The notes under the pieces are model-generated. The model saw only the letters and a list, made by a program, of their open reading frames with translations. It had not been told where the DNA came from and did not search any database. From contig BOKF01000004.1 in assembly GCA_016860845.1 (NCBI GenBank), positions 293,789 through 357,788 of the forward strand: a DNA stretch of 64,000 bases, given 5' to 3'. Positions 8,165 through 16,925 of this stretch are shown one piece after another; position 1 is the first letter of the stretch, and the number at the start of each line of letters is the position of its first letter. The DNA comes from Chloroflexota bacterium (GTDB lineage: Bacteria > Chloroflexota > Anaerolineae > 4572-78 > J111). Made by a program: the position numbers and the translations under genes.

Positions 8165-9052
8165 ATGGATCGAAATCGGCCCCCCAACTTCTTTGAACCG
8201 GTGCAGTTACACCCTCTTCCTTCACTCCCAGCGAAAATGCACTCTGTGGCCAGTCTGACGCTTATCGTCGGCGGCCTAATCCTGCTGGCCTGGGGCGGTT
8301 GGCTCTTTTACCGGTACCAGTTCGAGGCCAGTGTCCCTCGCCACGTCCGGGTTGTAGATGTGGCTGAGGCCGAACCGGTGGAGATCGCTACCTCTCAGCT
8401 TCGTTCCACTCGGGCTGAGTCTACCGTGCTCTCAGTCGCCACGCCCACACCACACCCCACTTTTGCGCCAACCCCGAAGCCACCGCCATCCACGCCAGAG
8501 ACGGTAGCTCCTTCCCTGGCTGATAATCCCCTGCCGGTAGTTGAGGCAGAAACGCCGCTTCAAGCCACAGCCACGCCTGGGGAAGTCAATCCCGCTGTTT
8601 CAACCCCGACCCGCATTGTGGCTAACAGCATCAACCTGGACGCGAAAGTGGTTAAAGTCGGCTGGAAGCAGGTGATTGAAAACGGCGTCCCGACCAATGT
8701 GTGGGAAGTGGCGAATTACGCCGCCGGTTGGCACAAAAACTCCAAGCTGCCTGGTCAGGGCGGCAACATTGTCTTATCCGGTCACAACAATATCAAAGGC
8801 GAAGTTTTTCGTTACCTGGTTGATTTGAAACCGGGCGATGGCATTACCTTATTCGTGGGTGAGAAGCTATACGAGTATACAACTACCGATATCTTTATCC
8901 TCAAAGACAAGGGCGAGCCGGAGGCGGTCCGCCGCGAGAACGCCAAGTGGATTGGCTCCTTCAACGACGAGCGGTTGACTTTAGTGACGTGCTGGCCTTA
9001 CATCAACAACACGCACCGGCTGATCGTCATTGCCCGGCCGTTACCCAAATAG
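8165..9052 (+). CDS. Sortase with Pro/Thr-rich stalk
   Basis: The 295-residue protein is a membrane-anchored sortase. One membrane segment is visible (about residues 30-50), then a Pro/Thr-rich stalk (about 95-155) and the sortase barrel to the end. The catalytic triad is visible: His207 in LSGHNN, Cys276 in TLVTCWP and Arg285 in NNTHRL. Sortases cut a sorting signal on secreted proteins and join it to a surface acceptor. Chloroflexota proteins of this type resemble classes D to F, and their targets are mostly unknown. The start follows the previous gene by 23 bases, so both may be cotranscribed. No sorting-signal substrate was recognised in the window. Confidence 0.85.
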   Translation: MDRNRPPNFFEPVQLHPLPSLPAKMHSVASLTLIVGGLILLAWGGWLFYRYQFEASVPRHVRVVDVAEAEPVEIATSQLRSTRAESTVLSVATPTPHPTFAPTPKPPPSTPETVAPSLADNPLPVVEAETPLQATATPGEVNPAVSTPTRIVANSINLDAKVVKVGWKQVIENGVPTNVWEVANYAAGWHKNSKLPGQGGNIVLSGHNNIKGEVFRYLVDLKPGDGITLFVGEKLYEYTTTDIFILKDKGEPEAVRRENAKWIGSFNDERLTLVTCWPYINNTHRLIVIARPLPK

Positions 9053-9076
9053 CAACGTGCGTTGAGGAGGCACACC

Positions 9077-10060
9077 TTGTTGAAACGGTCGGATAAGCAG
9101 CTATTGATCGAGCAGGTGGCGCTGATCTTCACCAGTTTTGTCTGGACAATCGTCGTGCTGGTTGCCATTTCCTTTTACTGGGCTTATCAGGATGTTCAGG
9201 CTCGTTGGGACGATGTATTAAATGCGCCGCCGGAGGCGCTGGCTCAAGCCGCACCAGCGACGGCTACGCCCACCCCAACAGCGACTGTCTGGAGCCCGCC
9301 GCCTACCTTGACCCCCTCGCCGACGAAGCCGCCCACCCCTACGGCTACCTGGGTTATCCCTCCGCCACAAATTCTGCCCGAAACCTTCGGTCCCGGTGAA
9401 CCAACGCCGGTAGTCATCGCCGTCGAACCGGGAGATCAAAGCGGGGCTTCCATCCCAGAGCCTACTCCTTTACCCACGCCCACCGTGACTCAGCCGCCGC
9501 CACCTACTGAATTACCCATTGTGCCCTCGGTCCAGCCGGCAGCGCCCCCACCGTCCACCGCGACTCCCACCCCTCTACTGCCTACTCCCCTGCCTCTCCC
9601 CCAACCGCAGGACACCGTACCCACCCGGTTAGTGATTGAGTCGGTGGGGATCGACTCCCCCGTGATCCCGGTGGGGTGGCAGGTGGTTGAACAGAACGGC
9701 CGGCAGTACAGTATTTGGGAGGTAGCCGACTACGCCGTGGGCTGGCACAAAACATCCGCCCGGCTCGGCCAGCCGGGCAATACGGTGATGGCCGGTCATA
9801 ATAACGTCAAGGGCGAAGTATTTCGTGACCTGGTGAATGTCGAGCTAGGCGATAAAGTTGTTGTTTATGCAGGCGAGCGGCAGTTTGAATATGTCGTTGA
9901 CTTCAAAACCATCGTCAAAGAAAAAGGGGAACCGCTGGAGGTACGCCAGCGCAACGCTCAATGGATCGCGCGCACTACCGACGAGCGATTGACCTTGGTG
10001 ACTTGCTGGCCTTACACCAACAATACCCATCGGGTTATTGTCGTGGCCCGGCCGCATTAG
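9077..10060 (+). CDS. Second sortase with Pro/Thr-rich stalk
   Basis: This is a paralogue of the preceding sortase, starting 24 bases after it. It has a membrane segment (about residues 11-35), a long Pro/Thr-rich stalk (about 55-185) and a sortase barrel. With the TTG at 9077 as start, the catalytic residues are His241 (AGHNN), Cys310 (TLVTCWP) and Arg319 (NNTHRV). The TTG at 9077 is chosen because GAGGAGG at 9064-9070 is a ribosome site; a start at 9062 would place that site inside the gene. The two barrels are closely similar, but the stalks are not, so a tandem duplication with stalk divergence is likely. Confidence 0.85.
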   Translation: MLKRSDKQLLIEQVALIFTSFVWTIVVLVAISFYWAYQDVQARWDDVLNAPPEALAQAAPATATPTPTATVWSPPPTLTPSPTKPPTPTATWVIPPPQILPETFGPGEPTPVVIAVEPGDQSGASIPEPTPLPTPTVTQPPPPTELPIVPSVQPAAPPPSTATPTPLLPTPLPLPQPQDTVPTRLVIESVGIDSPVIPVGWQVVEQNGRQYSIWEVADYAVGWHKTSARLGQPGNTVMAGHNNVKGEVFRDLVNVELGDKVVVYAGERQFEYVVDFKTIVKEKGEPLEVRQRNAQWIARTTDERLTLVTCWPYTNNTHRVIVVARPH

Positions 10061-10095
10061 CTATCCTGTCTTGATGCATTTAGTCTTAAAGATAG

Positions 10096-10887
10096 ATGGG
10101 GGTTTTAGCAATGGGAGAAATTATCACTCAATACTACGCCTGGCTGAGCAGCCTGGCGGGGTGGCTCACCTTCCCTCTCAGCAAGCTGGCCGACTCGCTT
10201 GACATCCCCCTGGCGTCGGCGTTATTGTTTGGCCTGATCGGCGCGACGGCGCCCTGCCAATTGAGCGGCAGCGTGGCCACCCTGGCCTTTCTATCGCGTG
10301 ACCTGGCTGACTCTCGGCGGCTCTGGTGGCAAGCGCTGGCCTTTGTGGCGGGCAAAGTCACGGTCTACTTACTGGTCGGTGGGATGATCGTTTTGCTCGG
10401 CTGGCAGCTCGATCAACTTAGCCCAACTGCGATCCCGGTGATTGTCTTCGCCCGGCGAGCGATGGGTCCGCTGCTGATTGGAGTCGGCCTGGTGATGGTG
10501 GGCCTGCTCCAGGCTCGTGTATCCCTTGGTAGCCGAGTCTCAACCTGGCTGCAAGCCAAAGTGGGCAAGTCGCAGGGCGCTCTCCCGGCCTACCTGCTGG
10601 GCGTGGCGCTCTCTTTCACTTTTTGTCCGACGTTGTTCTGGTTGTTTTTCGGCTTGACCCTGCCGCTGGCCATCGCTTCGCCGGGTGGTGTGCTCTTGCC
10701 CGGCGTCTTTGCTGTTGGCACAGCTTTGCCCGTGCTGGGCCTGGCCGGGCTGCTTGCCTCCAGCACAGGGAACGTGGGACAGTTTGTAAAGCGCTTCAAG
10801 GCAGCCGATGTTTGGCTGCGGCGCGCAGTTGGGCTGGTGTTTGTGCTCGTCGGGATCAACGAAATCCTACTCTATTGGTTTATCTAA
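10096..10887 (+). CDS. CcdA/DsbD-like thiol-disulfide membrane protein
   Basis: This 263-residue integral membrane protein has about six to seven membrane segments. Two Cys motifs lie in helices as in CcdA/DsbD proteins: ATAPCQLSG near residue 55 and FTFCPTLFW near residue 178. Such proteins carry electrons from cytoplasmic thioredoxin across the membrane to extracytoplasmic thiol partners. A natural client here would be the thioredoxin-like lipoprotein at 12304, with the DUF411 protein as another possibility (inference). An ATG at 10111 (after GGGGGT) is an alternative start and would shorten the protein by five residues. Confidence 0.75.
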   Translation: MGVLAMGEIITQYYAWLSSLAGWLTFPLSKLADSLDIPLASALLFGLIGATAPCQLSGSVATLAFLSRDLADSRRLWWQALAFVAGKVTVYLLVGGMIVLLGWQLDQLSPTAIPVIVFARRAMGPLLIGVGLVMVGLLQARVSLGSRVSTWLQAKVGKSQGALPAYLLGVALSFTFCPTLFWLFFGLTLPLAIASPGGVLLPGVFAVGTALPVLGLAGLLASSTGNVGQFVKRFKAADVWLRRAVGLVFVLVGINEILLYWFI

Positions 10888-11202
10888 TAAGCAGAGATGT
10901 CAACCTAGGGTCAATCACAACATTACGACTGATCCTTGTTTTTTATGGGCAAAGGTTAACCCAGGTGGGTTAAAGTGAAGATTTGATAAAAATAATCCTT
11001 TTATTAGTCTGAATTCCCCTAGATAGGTATAGATAACCTGCTAAAAGAATGGTAAGCTGGAGTGGACCGCGTATCTTACAGGGCGTCAGAGAATATTATT
11101 ATTTAGGCAATGATTTACCCTAACGGAAAGAGCTGACAGAGACATCTCCTCTTTCCTCTAACTTTTGAAATTAACGATGGAAAATTAACTCAGGAGGTAA
11201 AA
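10888..11202. other. Intergenic region, no gene seen
   Basis: About 315 bases of lower GC between the CcdA-like gene and the copper-storage gene. No coding frame of worth is visible. It should contain the promoter of the copper-storage protein gene. A clear CAGGAGG ribosome site lies at its end. Confidence 0.3.
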
Positions 11203-11619
11203 ATGCACCATATCCAACAAATGTTACAAACTCATCCTCGCCAGAGTCAAGTGGATGGGCAAGCCTTAATGAATTGTATTCAGGAGTGTTTTGACTGCGC
11301 TCAAAGCTGTACGGCTTGCGCCGATGCTTGTCTCGGCGAGCAGAATCTCGAAATGCTTATTCGTTGTATTCGACTGAACCTGGACTGCGCTGATGTTTGC
11401 AGCGCCACCGGGCGTTTACTCTCGCGCCAAACTGAACCTGACTGGACCCTGCTACGCAGCCAGCTTCAAGTCTGCGCTCTGGCCTGTCAGGTGTGTGGCG
11501 CTGAGTGCGAGCGGCATGCTCAACATCACGAGCACTGTCGCGTCTGCGCTGAATCTTGCCGCCGCTGTGAAGCAGCGTGCAACCAGTTGCTGAACGCAAT
11601 CCCCCAAGGCTCAATGTAG
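11203..11619 (+). CDS. Four-helix-bundle copper-binding protein (Csp/DUF326-like)
   Basis: The 138-residue protein carries the repeated CxxC and CxxxC patterns of copper storage proteins. Visible units are CIQECFDCAQSCTACADAC (about 24-42), CIRLNLDCADVC, CALACQVCGAEC and CRVCAESCRRCEAAC. The Cys residues line the inside of a four-helix bundle and bind many Cu(I) ions. There is no signal peptide, so a cytoplasmic form is likely. CAGGAGG lies 7 bases before the ATG. It stands between the CcdA-like protein and the multicopper oxidase group, consistent with copper buffering in the cell. Confidence 0.9.
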   Translation: MHHIQQMLQTHPRQSQVDGQALMNCIQECFDCAQSCTACADACLGEQNLEMLIRCIRLNLDCADVCSATGRLLSRQTEPDWTLLRSQLQVCALACQVCGAECERHAQHHEHCRVCAESCRRCEAACNQLLNAIPQGSM

Positions 11620-11879
11620 TCGCTGGGGATGTAGCAGGGACAGTTACTGTCCTCAGATACGTTGCTGTAAACCACCGTTTATCAGCCTTAAGCCCATGAT
11701 TGTATTCTTAACGCTTAGCCACTATTACCCTATGAGTTGAACTACACTCTGGCTATTTCATTAACGGACTGGCTGCGTCTCAGCCGTCTTGTGCAAATCG
11801 TGGTCTTCTAACTTTCAAAGCCGGGTGAGTGTCGTCTCGCCCGGCTTTAAGTTAAGATTTGACAGATCAATGGCATTTC
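11620..11879. other. Intergenic region, no gene seen
   Basis: About 260 bases without coding character. A short imperfect inverted repeat around GCCGGGTGAG/CTCGCCCGGC (11820-11849) could act as a terminator for the copper-storage gene, since it is followed by TTTAAG. Confidence 0.35.
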
Positions 11880-12286
11880 TTACAATTCGTAGGATGTATA
11901 GTGGTGAAGGAGATCCTCATCCACTCGCCGCTGCCGGGCAGTATGAAAACCGGGTGGCTCTATGCGGCTACGCCGAGCGGCGCTTACCTGAGTAGGATTG
12001 ATTCTGAGGCTGGCGCTCGATGGGCAGTTTGCCTATCAACCCCTTTGTTCACTCCGTGGCCGTAGATACGGTCAACCCAAAACGAGTTTATGCGGCCGGT
12101 CCGGCGGGCCTGTTTCGCTCGGACGACGCCGGACAGACCTGGCAAGCGGCTGATGAAGGGCTAACGGGTGAGCCGCTGGCTGTTGTGCTTGATCCGGCTG
12201 CATCGCAAACAGTGTTTACTGTTTTAACCGACGATTCGGTTTGGCGGTCTCAAGATGGCGGGACCACCTGGCAACCGGCCGAATAA
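11880..12286 (+). pseudogene. Remnant of BNR/sortilin-like repeat protein
   Basis: Two frames together encode the C-terminal part of a BNR-repeat protein. The first reads MKTGWLYAATPSGAYLS up to about 12030. The second, from about 12020, reads VNPKRVYAAGPAGLFRSDDA and ends WRSQDGGTTWQPAE before a stop. The Asp-box motifs (RSDDAGQTW, RSQDGGTTW) are clear. There is no plausible start or signal peptide, and a shift of frame is needed near 12015-12035. The gene therefore looks truncated at the 5' side and frameshifted. Related proteins often sit in metal-response islands. Confidence 0.6.
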
Positions 12287-12303
12287 TTGCGTGGGATATA
12301 AAA

Positions 12304-13140
12304 ATGCGGCTAACATTTAAGGAAGTACACCCGCTGACTATCTTGATTTTACTCGAGCTGATTGTGCTTGGGTTAGCCGGTTGTGATGGTAGCACCCCTA
12401 CGCTGGGGCAACCGGGCCAGCCCACACTGGTCTTCATTTATACCGATACCTGACCCCCTTGAGCGAGGATGACGCCCATCGTGGATGGGCTGGAGACTCA
12501 ATATGCCGGTCAAGTTGCCTTCCAACGGATCAATGCTAACGAAGGCGGTGGGCCGGCAATTATGCGCGCCTATCAGGTACAAGGCCACCCCACTATTTTG
12601 ATCGTTGACCGGCAAGGCCGGGAGGTGAAACGGTTCATTGGACCCCAATCGTCGGAACAGATCGCCGAGGGTTTACAGCAAGTTCTGTCTCATGTCCCTG
12701 GCGAGCAGGGAGCAGGTACTCCTGCTACCGTAATTCCCCCTCTGCCAACCCTTGATGCGTCTGAGGTGATCCAGGGACGGCAAATTTATTTGGAACAGTG
12801 CGCCGTCTGTCACGGTCATCAGGCCGAAGGTCAGCCCCAGTGGAAGCAGCCCGACGCCCAGGGCAACATGCCTGCCCCGCCGCACGACGACACCGGTCAC
12901 ACCTGGCACCATGCCGATGGGCTGCTCTATGAAATAATCCGTAATGGTTTTCGCGATCCGCTCAAGCCGCCCGAAAGTCCGCTGACTATGTCTGCTTTTG
13001 GCGACAAGTTGAACGATACGGAAACCCGGGCAGCAATTACCTACTTCAAAAGCCTCTGGTCGGAGCAGAACCGACTGTTTCAATGGCAGGTAACCCAACA
13101 GCAGCCCTTTCCAACCATCACACCGGTAAAAGGGGAGTAA
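12304..13140 (+). CDS. Candidate selenoprotein: thioredoxin-like (UPPU) cytochrome c lipoprotein
   Basis: Reading through two in-frame TGA codons (12451-12453 and 12460-12462) gives one 278-residue protein. It has a lipoprotein signal (lipobox LAGC, Cys27) and a thioredoxin-like domain (about 40-140), starting LVFIYTDT and then Sec50-Pro-Pro-Sec53. The cis-Pro region of a thioredoxin follows (VQGHPTILIVDRQG). A c-type cytochrome domain (about 150-260) has heme motif CAVCH at 166-170 and a Met ligand candidate in LTMSAFGD. Both TGA codons fall exactly at the cysteines of CPPC. The frame is unbroken on both sides and the protein is complete. A SECIS-like hairpin follows. It would act outside the membrane as a thiol/selenol redox protein coupled to heme, perhaps reduced through the CcdA-like protein upstream. 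A read error at both sites or a dead gene is the alternative. Confidence 0.8.
12474..12490 (+). promoter_or_regulatory. SECIS-like hairpin after the UPPU TGA codons
   Basis: GCCCATC (12474-12480) pairs perfectly with GATGGGC (12484-12490) around a GTG loop. The loop begins 19 bases after the second TGA and 28 bases after the first. Bacterial SECIS elements lie in the coding sequence just downstream of TGA, with an apical loop about 16-37 bases away and a G among its first two bases, as here. One hairpin could serve both codons. The fold was drawn by eye, not computed. Confidence 0.6.
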
Positions 13141-13500
13141 ACAACAAAACAGCGGGTCATGGACGATAAATGAGCAAAATCAGCAAAGAATGTCACCAGA
13201 CACCTTGGATATTGCCGGGAGATTGATTGACTTGCTCTCACTCAAATCTTTACCGAGTCTTTACCCAATCTTCATTAAAACTTTAAATAAGCCTATTATG
13301 GTCTTGATATATTCCGTCCCCCGGATGCTGCAACACCTGGGCGCTACCCTGGCAGACCCTGACTGTGACCCGTGGCCGATCTGTGGCGAAGAGTTCAATC
13401 CTGTGACTATTACTACAGCCTGGATCTACAAAGTTACCGAGGTTAAGGCTCATCTACCCAGTGAAAGGTCATCTTATAAACTCCAAGAGGAATACCTTAT
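13141..13500. other. Intergenic region, no supported gene
   Basis: These 360 bases contain a 104-codon frame (13190-13504) without family resemblance, ribosome site or coding-like composition, so I treat the stretch as non-coding. AT-rich DNA around 13270-13310, including TATTATGGTCTTGATATATT, is a possible promoter for the multicopper oxidase gene. Confidence 0.35.
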
Positions 13501-14592
13501 ATGAAAACTGTTTTGACGATGTTGGTATTATTCGCCATGCTGGTAATCTCAGCCTGTGCGAATGACCCGTCCACTTCGGGGTCGGCCAGCGTTGAGGCCA
13601 CCCCAACCCCTACCCCGGCCAGAATGATGCCCGCCAACGGCGGCATGGAACATTCAATGGACTCGAGCGGTGCGGGAATGGCTCACATGATGGAGCCAAT
13701 CAGCGCCGAGGGTGTTCAACCGGCCACCCAGGATCAGGGTGGACAACCCCTTGAATTTCGGCTTGAAGACGGGATCAAAGTTTTCGAAATTACCACAAAA
13801 CCGGTGCAATGGAAAATCTTGGATGATGTGACTGTGACGGCCTGGACCTATAATGGCACCGTTCCCGGCCCGCTGATCCGGGTCACCGAGGGAGACAAGG
13901 TTCGTATTCTGGTTAAGAACCAACTGTCCGACCCGACTACTATTCATTGGCATGGGATCGAAGTGCCCAATGCGATGGACGGCGTGCCTGATATGACCCA
14001 GGATCCCATCCAACCCGGCCAAACTTTCACTTATGAGTTCACCGCCAAACCGGCTGGTACGTTTATGTATCATTCCCACTTTGAGGGTGATGTGCAGGTT
14101 GGGGTGGGTTTGTATGCCCCCTTTATTATCGAGCCACAGGAAGAGGCCGCCCTTAAGCCTGATGTGGATGTGCCCCTAATGCTGTCGGAGTGGCGGGTGG
14201 TTGATGGCGAGACCTTTGCGGCCATGCCGATGGGGGGAATGGAACCGAACTTCTTTACCGTCAATGGAAAAGCCTTTCCCGCGACGGAGACCCTCAACGT
14301 CAAAAAAGGCCAGCGGGTACGACTACGCTTTATCAATATCGGGCAATTTGTGCATCCCATGCACCTGCACGGCGTTCCCTTCAAAATTGTGGCGACCGAT
14401 GGTCATCCCGTACCGGAGGCCGCCCAATTAACCAAAGACACGGTTGCAGTGGCGCCAGGTGAACGCTACGATGTGGAATTTATCGCCACCGAACCCGGTC
14501 AATGGATGGTTCATTGCCACATCTTACATCACACCACAAACGATAATGTCGAACCTGGCGGATTGATGTTTGTCGTCAATGTCAGTGCCTAA
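13501..14592 (+). CDS. Multicopper oxidase lipoprotein
   Basis: The 363-residue protein has a lipobox (ISAC, Cys19), a short Met/His-rich region (MMPANGGMEHSMDSS) and two cupredoxin domains. The copper-binding motifs are visible: HWHG near residue 150, YHSHFEGD near 190, HPMHLHG near 285 and HCHILHHT near 340. It is shorter than three-domain oxidases and resembles two-domain or compact multicopper oxidases. The expected role is oxidation of Cu(I) to less toxic Cu(II) outside the membrane. A GAGGAAT site precedes the ATG. The YtkA-like gene follows by 27 bases and is probably cotranscribed. A related oxidase lies at 35224. Confidence 0.88.
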   Translation: MKTVLTMLVLFAMLVISACANDPSTSGSASVEATPTPTPARMMPANGGMEHSMDSSGAGMAHMMEPISAEGVQPATQDQGGQPLEFRLEDGIKVFEITTKPVQWKILDDVTVTAWTYNGTVPGPLIRVTEGDKVRILVKNQLSDPTTIHWHGIEVPNAMDGVPDMTQDPIQPGQTFTYEFTAKPAGTFMYHSHFEGDVQVGVGLYAPFIIEPQEEAALKPDVDVPLMLSEWRVVDGETFAAMPMGGMEPNFFTVNGKAFPATETLNVKKGQRVRLRFINIGQFVHPMHLHGVPFKIVATDGHPVPEAAQLTKDTVAVAPGERYDVEFIATEPGQWMVHCHILHHTTNDNVEPGGLMFVVNVSA

Positions 14593-14619
14593 GCAAAATT
14601 TTGACCGAGGAGAAGAAAG

Positions 14620-15033
14620 ATGCGTTCAAAATGTAGATCCTATTGCTTTTTACTGCTGATGACTCTACTCGCCAGCTTGACCCTCGTTCTGGCTGCCTGC
14701 GGCAGTGCGAGCGCTCCACCGTCACCCCCGGCTACCGCCGAGGCCCAGATTTCGTTAACAACGAACCCAGATCCTCCTCAAAGCGGCGACGTCGAATTGG
14801 TTGTGCAAGTCAACGATGCCCAGGGCCAGCCGATTCCTGATGCGGATGTGTATATTTTTGCCGATCACACTGAGATGAAGGGGATGACTATGAATGGCAA
14901 AGCTTCGGCTCAGGGAGGGGGGCGTTACGCTACCACCGCGGGTTTCGCTCACGGCGGTCAGTGGAAAGTGACGGTTCAAGTTAAGAAAACGCCGCTGGAT
15001 GTAGTCCAGGAGTTTAATCTGGAGTTGAAATGA
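14620..15033 (+). CDS. YtkA-like/FixH-like lipoprotein
   Basis: The 137-residue product has a lipoprotein signal (LAAC, Cys27), a Pro/Ala-rich linker and one Ig-like beta domain of the YtkA type. The domain shows ISLTTNPDPPQSGDVELVVQV, a Met-containing loop (HTEMKGMTMNGK) and GRYATTAGFAHGGQWKVTVQV. Such domains occur with copper proteins, and the Met/His loop could bind Cu(I). GAGGAGAAG lies 6 bases upstream of the ATG. It follows the multicopper oxidase directly and converges with the AAA+ ATPase gene on the other strand. Confidence 0.8.
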   Translation: MRSKCRSYCFLLLMTLLASLTLVLAACGSASAPPSPPATAEAQISLTTNPDPPQSGDVELVVQVNDAQGQPIPDADVYIFADHTEMKGMTMNGKASAQGGGRYATTAGFAHGGQWKVTVQVKKTPLDVVQEFNLELK

Positions 15034-15077
15034 GCCAACGTGAGGTTTGCCTGCCACCACCCAGTCTGCCTCGGCCT

Positions 15078-16925
15078 TTATGCTAATTGCTCTTCCAGGG
15101 ATTTGGTAATCTCCAGGGCAGCAGTGACATGCTCCGGTTGAACCGGCGACTGCCCCTGGGCAACGGCCAGATCACCGGCCGCACGCACTAACCCACCCAG
15201 CTCGCGTAGACGCAGGCTGAGATGACCCGGTTTACCGGCCCGGTTGGCGGCTTGAGCAATGATTGTATCCACCGCAGCCCGAGAAAAGGGAGGAATTTTG
15301 CCGTCTTTGTGGACCTCTTGAGCTACAAATTGGGCCAAACTGGCTCGATTCTGGGGGGTGTCGGGCATAAGACTGGCAGTGACAATTTCGTAGCCATAGC
15401 CTCGTATACGGGAGCGCAGGGCCGGATGCATCTTTTGCACGTCCTCCATATTCCCAGCCAGCACCAGGACAAAATCACACGGAACCGGCACTGTCCGGAC
15501 CATACTGCCACTACTACCCGGCGAACGCCCGGTAATCGGCAACTGCTTTTCCTGGATGGCAGTCAACAACTGTTGCTGGCTCTCCATACTCAAGGTACTG
15601 ACTTCGTCAATAAAGAGGACACCTCCATGGGCCAGGTGGATTGCCCCCGGCTCGACCAATTTATGGGGCGGCGCTTCCCTGCCTCCACTCTGGAAGGGAT
15701 CGTGGCGGACATCGCCCAACAACGCCCCGGCGTGAAAGCCGGTCGCATCTATAAACGGAGCGCCCTGCTCAGGAGGGTGATGAATGAGTAGTTTGGGGGT
15801 TATCCACTGCCCCACTGGGATCAGTCGAGGCCGGAGCCATAACAATCCCAACAAAATGAGGGCAAAGATAGCTGGAAAAACCAATCCCCCTTGAGTGTAG
15901 CTGAAAGCAGCGCCGGCAGTCCCCAGGCCAATAAAGAGCAGCCACCACATAAATCTAACGGTAGTTTGAGCCTGGCGCCTGGCTTGACGAATCTGCTCAA
16001 TGTGGGCGGGACCTGTCCCGGCCGGGAGGCGTTGAATCAAGGGGCTAATGGGCTGCTGAGGGTTGGGTAAAGCCAGCACATCCTCTAAAGCTTCAGCCGG
16101 TAACATTTGGGCCATGGCCGAGGCTAACATGCTTTTGCCGGTCCCGGCTTCCCCAATCATCAGGACAAAACGCCGTTGTTTGGCCGCCAGACGAATAATC
16201 TCCACCGCCTTCTCCTGACCCACGACTTGTGAGAGCAAATTGGATGGAAGCGGAATATCGGCGGTGGTGGTCCAGATTTGAGGCAAATCAGCCTGCTTAG
16301 TGACCTGCCGGGCTGTTTGAGCTGAAACGCCATTGGCGCGGACAGCGTGGTATTGCAGATAAGTATTTTCAGCCGTAGCCCAAACATTTTGCAGCTCTTG
16401 AGCCGCTTCGGGATGGCTTTTTTTCATCTCTACGGCCAAGAGATGGCTGCCAATCGTTCGAAACGGGCCAGAGGGCGGCTGGCTGGCCGCAGTTGTAAGC
16501 AGGCGCGACATCATTGGCAACCGGTCAGGCTCGGTGCGCGATAAAACGATTGCGCTATGTAAGATTACTTCTTTCAATTTTACGGCTGCCTCTTCACTGG
16601 AGAGGACAGCTTCATAATCCTCAAGCAACTGGGGCTGGCGGTCTAAGAGCATAGCCAGACCAAAGGCCGCGCCTTCACGAACATAACGTTCTGCATCCTG
16701 GGCCAGTTGGCAAAGCAAAGACCAGGCTTGTTCTGGGGGCAAAACTTCGGCAGCTTTTTGGGCCGCCACCCAACGCGCTTGCCAGGCTTCGTGTTGAGCC
16801 AAACCGGGTAGGTCAGCCGGGTTTTGGACCAGTTGAGCACGTAAGAGCGGCAGCAAGGCCAGGTCTACCCGCGGATTATGGGCCCGCTGGACCAAGTGTA
16901 GGACGAAGCGCTGCCATGGGTTCAT
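15078..16925 (-). CDS. LonB-like membrane AAA+ ATPase lacking protease domain
   Basis: The 615-residue protein has an N-terminal helical-repeat region (about 1-200, HEAT-like) and then an AAA+ domain. The Walker A is GEAGTGKS (near residue 260) and the Walker B GGVLFIDE (near 440). Between them lie two membrane segments (about 325-370), the same layout as archaeal LonB, and the sequence [17 protein letters not shown] near the end also matches LonB. The protein stops there, so the Lon Ser-Lys protease domain is absent. It is therefore an ATPase without protease, possibly a MoxR-like remodelling factor. Its ATG overlaps the stop of the preceding gene by 4 bases, so it belongs to the cobalamin-riboswitch operon. 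Confidence 0.8.
   Translation of the reverse strand: MNPWQRFVLHLVQRAHNPRVDLALLPLLRAQLVQNPADLPGLAQHEAWQARWVAAQKAAEVLPPEQAWSLLCQLAQDAERYVREGAAFGLAMLLDRQPQLLEDYEAVLSSEEAAVKLKEVILHSAIVLSRTEPDRLPMMSRLLTTAASQPPSGPFRTIGSHLLAVEMKKSHPEAAQELQNVWATAENTYLQYHAVRANGVSAQTARQVTKQADLPQIWTTTADIPLPSNLLSQVVGQEKAVEIIRLAAKQRRFVLMIGEAGTGKSMLASAMAQMLPAEALEDVLALPNPQQPISPLIQRLPAGTGPAHIEQIRQARRQAQTTVRFMWWLLFIGLGTAGAAFSYTQGGLVFPAIFALILLGLLWLRPRLIPVGQWITPKLLIHHPPEQGAPFIDATGFHAGALLGDVRHDPFQSGGREAPPHKLVEPGAIHLAHGGVLFIDEVSTLSMESQQQLLTAIQEKQLPITGRSPGSSGSMVRTVPVPCDFVLVLAGNMEDVQKMHPALRSRIRGYGYEIVTASLMPDTPQNRASLAQFVAQEVHKDGKIPPFSRAAVDTIIAQAANRAGKPGHLSLRLRELGGLVRAAGDLAVAQGQSPVQPEHVTAALEITKSLEEQLA

Noticed and set aside
12451..12462. 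Two TGA codons as ordinary nonsense mutations of a dead gene
   Set aside because: Both fall exactly on active-site Cys codons, the rest of the frame is intact over 270 codons, and a hairpin follows; a random origin is unlikely, though not excluded.
13190..13504. 104-codon plus-strand frame between the cytochrome gene and the multicopper oxidase
   Set aside because: No ribosome site, no recognisable domain and unusual composition; treated as non-coding.
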